The notes beneath the pieces were generated by a model. It made no database searches, was not told the DNA's origin, and saw only the letters and a program-made list of their open reading frames with translations. This document shows, piece after piece, positions 59,976 through 64,000 of a DNA stretch of 64,000 nt; the first letter of the stretch is position 1, and every line of letters begins with the position of its first letter. The stretch is from Isochrysis galbana. Lineage: Eukaryota > Haptophyta > Isochrysidales > Isochrysidaceae. The stretch covers positions 5,004,760 through 5,068,759 of the forward strand of contig CM030939.1 in assembly GCA_018136815.1 (NCBI GenBank). Reading direction: 5' to 3'. The translations under genes and the position numbers were made by a program.

Positions 59976-62900
59976 TCACGAGGGTCCCGTTCCGTGCCTC
60001 ATCCCAGGCTCCCTGCCCGCGAGCCTCGTGCGCAACAGTTGCAAAAGGGTGGCGATGGCATCTCTTCCTGTGATTGCCGGGTCGGCGAGAAAACCTCCAA
60101 TCCCTGCGTTATCGAGTGCCGCCGCGAGTGCAGCCACCCGAGCCGTTGGCGTCGCGTCATTACCGTCGTGTATGCTCTGCGTGCGCGGTAAGCAACCCTC
60201 AGACTCGGCGGTCAAGTGTAATCCACCACAGTTGCGCCGCTTCTCTGCTAGGCCGAGCGACGAGAACGTGAAGCGTTCCCACACGCGACGGCCACCCGCC
60301 TGAAGCTCTGCGACTCTGCTCGGCGCAATGGCTCGGAGAATTGGAACGAGATTGCTAACATCGCGGCGCGCGATGCGAATGGCGAACGAAGCGAAATCGA
60401 GCACGTCTTCCCACGGCGCAAGAATCTCATCTTGGACCTACCAAACGCGGGAAATTCGCATATTGGAGCAGACTATGCCGCATAGATACGAATGACACTA
60501 TGACACCACAAGATGCTTGGAGTCACCGGCAAGAGGAAAGCCACTCCCAGCAGAGCTCACTCACCACCACTGGGATGCAGCCAAGCATGAGGGGCGCTTC
60601 AATATGTCCCCAACCATTGCCAGGGAAGACTCCGCAAAAGCGAGCACTGCGCATCTCCTCCAAGTAGGTCGTCGAGTGCCACTCTGACACAACCACGTCG
60701 CCGCACCTATGACACGCGACCGGATAGGCAAACATGAGCATCTCAGCCACCTGCAGGAAAAGATCGGCTGGCGGTGCAGACTCATTAACGACCGGTCATC
60801 GGCAGCATCGTCTGCCTTGATATGACTGCCAAGGAGCTGGGGGGAGGGGGGAATGCGCCTCACTTGGGCACCCCCTCCAGCGCTTTGGCGCTCGTTCGCT
60901 CCGAGCCCGTTTGACAGCCGTATTGGGCGAGCAGTTGCTGTCGGATGCCCATCGAGTAGGCCGGCACGTTTCGAAGGATTTGGCCTCGGAAGTGAAAGAG
61001 CAGCTTCTTCGCTAGCGCCGGTGTGCCAGTAGCAGACGTGAGGTACGGCGAGAGTGCGAGCTGGGAGATCGAGGTAAAGACCGGCATCACAATGTCTTTT
61101 CCGCGCTCGAAGCAATGCCGCGATGCATACATCCGCGGCAGCGAGAGGGGGAAATGCCAGGCCTGGTCGCCGTTTGTCGTGGTGGAGTTGTGCGGGCGCT
61201 CGGTGTATCGTCCCCAGGAGGAGATGAGGATCGAGTTTTGCAGTTCAATCGGCGCCACGCACGATCCTTCGTCGTGAGGGAAGACCCACATGTGGTCCGC
61301 ACCATTGGAAGAATTCCAAAAGGGATGGTTGGTGCGGATCCAATTCAAGGCCGACCGGTAGTGCTCACTGCCTAGGATCGGGGCGCCAACTGGATGCTGC
61401 AAGAGGTGGGGAAGGAATGGGGGCGTGTGTCATGCGCATGGCAGAGCTGGGAGGGACCGCTTTGATGTGGTGATCCATATGCCGAGACAAGCGCCACGGA
61501 CACACGGCTCTGCTCACGCAGCTCCAGCGATGGGCTCCTCCGGTGCTCTCGTCAAGTGAGCTGACGAAGCGTAGATCATACGGGCGCACAGTGAAATGTA
61601 CGATGGCCACGGCCCACGCGCCCGCCGCGTCCGAGCGCACCCTTGTGACATAGAGATTGTGCCTCGGAGTCGGCCTCGTAAAGCGAGAGATGAAACACCC
61701 GCCGTAGACAGGGACAAAGAAGAAGTCGGCGTCGTGGGGGTTGTACGTTCTGTGTGGTGAGGCGAGAAGCCCCTCATGTAAGGCGACTTCAAGCCCAAAG
61801 GCGTAGTTCTCCCAGCGAGTTTTGTTGCCGATGCGGTACCTATGCAAAACAGGTGTCGGAGCCATCAATTAGACTTGGGCGGGCTTGTTTGGTGAAATAC
61901 ACGGGAGACGTGAAGAAAGAGGGTGAGCTCGCTCCCGCGCGCTTCTTCGGGCGGCAGCCCTCTCCCAAGCTGTGAAGTACTGCGCCTGGTCCGCCCACCT
62001 CTTGTACATGCAGTCTTCCGCGTGCATCCTCGTTTCGGCAGTCCATGTGTTGTACTTGGCTGGCAGCTCGTACACATACACTGAAGGCCGGAGTCCATAC
62101 GCAGATGCTCTTAGCGGCCTTTCGATTGGTGAGGTGGTCGGCTTGCCAACCCTGCCATCGCCGCTCCCCGCCGTAACGATAGCGGCGCTCGATCTACGAT
62201 GCGTAAGCCTAGGCCTCGAAGTGGGGATTGAGCAGTCGGAGCCGCTCCATCCCGAGTCGCACACGCACCAACTCCGCACGCACTCGCCATGGCCCGAACA
62301 CTGGTTCAGGCAAACAGAACGGACAATTTGCTCACAACCCGCGCCTGCTCGGCCCTCGAAGCATTGACAGGAGGCCAGAGGGTACCGATTACGTGCGAGC
62401 AACGCCTCGTCCATATCGCAGTATGCGCGGCCACGATCGGCGGGGGAAGCGGGCGCCTTGTCCCACATGCGAGCAAGCTCCGTATCTCCAATGGCGGCCG
62501 CCAAATCGGGCGGGGTGTGATTCGGGTAGGACCAGAGCCTCCAGGGTTCGAGCACCTTGGAAGGGCACGTGAGAGGATGGGCGAGCGAGTCATATGCGAC
62601 GTCAGCATATGGGGAGCTGTGCGGTGACTGGGCAAAACGCACAACTAGACGAGCCGGTGATTGGACAGTGCAGCTGTCTATGTTTAGGGTGGAGGTGTTG
62701 AGATGCTCTCACGACGAGATTACCTGGAAATGCGCCCAGCCAGGATCGCGCCACTCAGTGGCCTTCTCAATCCCGCGCCACTCGCACAAGAAGAGGTGCC
62801 GGTCTGGATACCGAGCGCGTGGGCCGCACGTGCACCGGTTTGACTCGGTGTCACATGTGGCTGCGCACCGCGAGAGCATGTGAGTGTATTCGATCCCGCA

Positions 62901-63695
62901 AAACCTGGCTTTGCAGGTCCCGGCAGGCCGGCCATCGCTCCGCGGGTCGTTGCACATCTGCAAAGGTTCGGTCCCGCGGGCGATTACCGTGGACGGAAGA
63001 CTGCACAAAGCGCGCACACCAATGGATGGCTGCCGTGTTCACGCTTCGCGTAGCAGAGCTGCTCCGGGTTAGCAGAGGGATTGACATGGCCTCACCTGTG
63101 GAAGCGGCTCGTCGCAGGTGGGCCCGCCCCAACCAGTGCGGCACTGGCATCTTCCGGTGTACACGTCCAGCCGCCCCCTGCCTCGCGTGCACCTCGCCTC
63201 GCTCGCCGCTGGCGGCGCGGGCGCGTAGCTAAGTGAGTCACGTGTGAGGTGCGCCAGGTCGACACTCAACAAGGGGCGGAGCGAGGGCGTGAAATGGAGG
63301 AGCTCATCGCTCTCGAGCAACGGCGGCGTTGCCTCCCAGTGAGTCTGCGGCCCCGCGCTCGTCGCGTGGCTCCTCCACTCCCTCCTTTGCCTGCTTTCCC
63401 TCCTCTTCCTCCACCCCTTTGCCGATGCAGAGACTCTTGAAAACGATGAGCCGGCGGCACCGTGCGTGTGCAAGGCGTCCGGCGCGTGGGATGACGGCGG
63501 CGGAGGCAGAGAGCGGCTGAAAGCGCGGGGGAGAGAGAGATAATCTGATCGAGGCGTGGCACGCTGTGAAGCAGCTGAGAAGGAGGAGGAGGAGAACATT
63601 CGGAGTGAAGCCCCATGGTGTACACGAGCGAGGATTGCGCCACACAGCAGCCCGAGCAGCAGGTAGCGAGGCGCAAGGTTGTAGACATCGCCCAT
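59976..63695 (-). CDS. EGF-containing exostosin-family (GT47) glycosyltransferase
   Basis: Seven exons (minus): 63695-63096, 62957-62724, 62627-61903, 61839-61611, 61396-60872, 60750-60565, 60437-59976, all with GT-AG junctions that keep frame; 986 aa. A type II signal anchor (YLLLGLLCGAILARV, residues about 11-25) and a long stem precede EGF-like segments: CQCRTGWGGPTCDEP, a Cys-rich exon (CNDPRS to CEWRG) and CSGHGECVRSWCVCDSGWSG. The exostosin domain begins VYVYELPAKYN; later parts are NPHDADFFFVPVYGG, WVFPHDEGSC, GKDIVMPVF, LFHFRGQI and GVFPGNGWGHIEAPLMLGCI. GT47 proteins are Golgi transferases of glucuronosyl, xylosyl or galactosyl residues in polysaccharides and proteoglycans. Algae with many EGF-exostosin genes use them for cell-surface glycans; the donor sugar here is unknown. 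Confidence 0.88.
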
Positions 63696-63754
63696 AGGGA
63701 AGCCGAAGGCACACAGTCACGCACACACTCACTCCACCACCACCACCACCACCG

Positions 63755-63845
63755 CAAGCAGACAGGGAGAGAGGGGGAGAGAGAGAGAGCAGAGAGAGAG
63801 AGGGAAGAGAGAGCGAGAGAGAGGAAGAGAAGAGAAAGGAGTACA
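63755..63845 (+). repeat. GA-rich tract upstream of the exostosin gene
   Basis: (GA)n with small interruptions, 60-150 bases upstream of the minus-strand ATG at 63695; CT-rich on the sense strand. Directly before it lies (CAC)n (63733-63753). The remainder to 64000 shows no gene. Confidence 0.8.
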
Positions 63846-64000
63846 TAGAGAAAAAGACCGACCCTCCTCTAAATAAAGGTATGAGCGGACGGGACCAAAA
63901 TACCCGTGTGTGAATTGTTCGCAACTGTCCAGCTAAGTTTAGAAGGGCTCTGCAAAAGTGCTCGACGTGGGCCTGAGCCATAGGAGTACAAGTCCGCGAT

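Overview
This window is nuclear DNA of a eukaryotic microalga. Evidence: (i) genes with short GT-AG introns (63-266 nt), several with unusual GTGCGCG donors; (ii) a TTAGGG telomere array at 15419-16361; (iii) host genes such as a bestrophin-type anion channel, a COG0354/GcvT-fold protein, a Nog2/GNL2 ribosome-assembly GTPase, a J-domain/DnaJ-X co-chaperone, a GT47 exostosin, a secreted phytase/phosphatase-like protein and a multi-ADD-domain chromatin protein; (iv) a dense load of retroelements and simple repeats. TTAGGG telomeres, high GC and an extracellular phosphatase-like gene fit a haptophyte or similar secondary-plastid alga, but that placement is an inference. Many open frames here have no ATG start; starts below were moved to the first plausible ATG.

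Layout. 1-1071: C-terminal part of a Methyltransf_16-type methyltransferase. 2900-6550: retroelement debris (chromovirus fragment, leader copy of an LTR-like family, dispersed repeats) around an unrecognised 242-aa gene. 7662-9062: bestrophin. 9686-11125: decayed Harbinger transposase. 12057-13484: COG0354 protein. 14560-16361: LINE leader, a subtelomeric satellite piece and the telomere array, ended by exactly 100 N. 16462-18560: copia remnant and 204-bp satellite. 18823-21184: secreted phosphatase-like gene, with a large palindrome beyond its start. 22690-23560: leader copy. 24083-27656: DnaJ-X gene in nine exons. 28850-29900: LINE and copia remnants. 30070-31344: UBA plus ADP-ribosyltransferase gene. 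32400-33490: MITEs. 34135-36325: rearranged LINE. 37513-39787: Nog2 GTPase. 40498-41270: LINE 5' ends. 41560-43215: LTR-like element carrying a phage-type DNA methyltransferase. 44551-49692: five ADD domains plus WD40 repeats. 50688-53300: gag-integrase remnant. 55138-55995: GT32-like glycosyltransferase. 56440-59535: LINE derivative with an intact 544-aa ORF. 59976-63695: EGF-exostosin gene in seven exons.

The host genes do not form a pathway; they are independent housekeeping, secretory and chromatin genes separated by transposon-rich spacers. Shared features are pyrimidine tracts on the sense strand just upstream of most start codons and mobile families recurring at several places. The points most worth following are the methyltransferase-bearing retroelement, the five-ADD/WD40 architecture with its near-identical 570-bp coding repeats, the UBA-ART fusion, the RT-less LINE that keeps an ORF, and the telomere plus N-gap, which suggests two chromosome pieces were joined in the scaffold.
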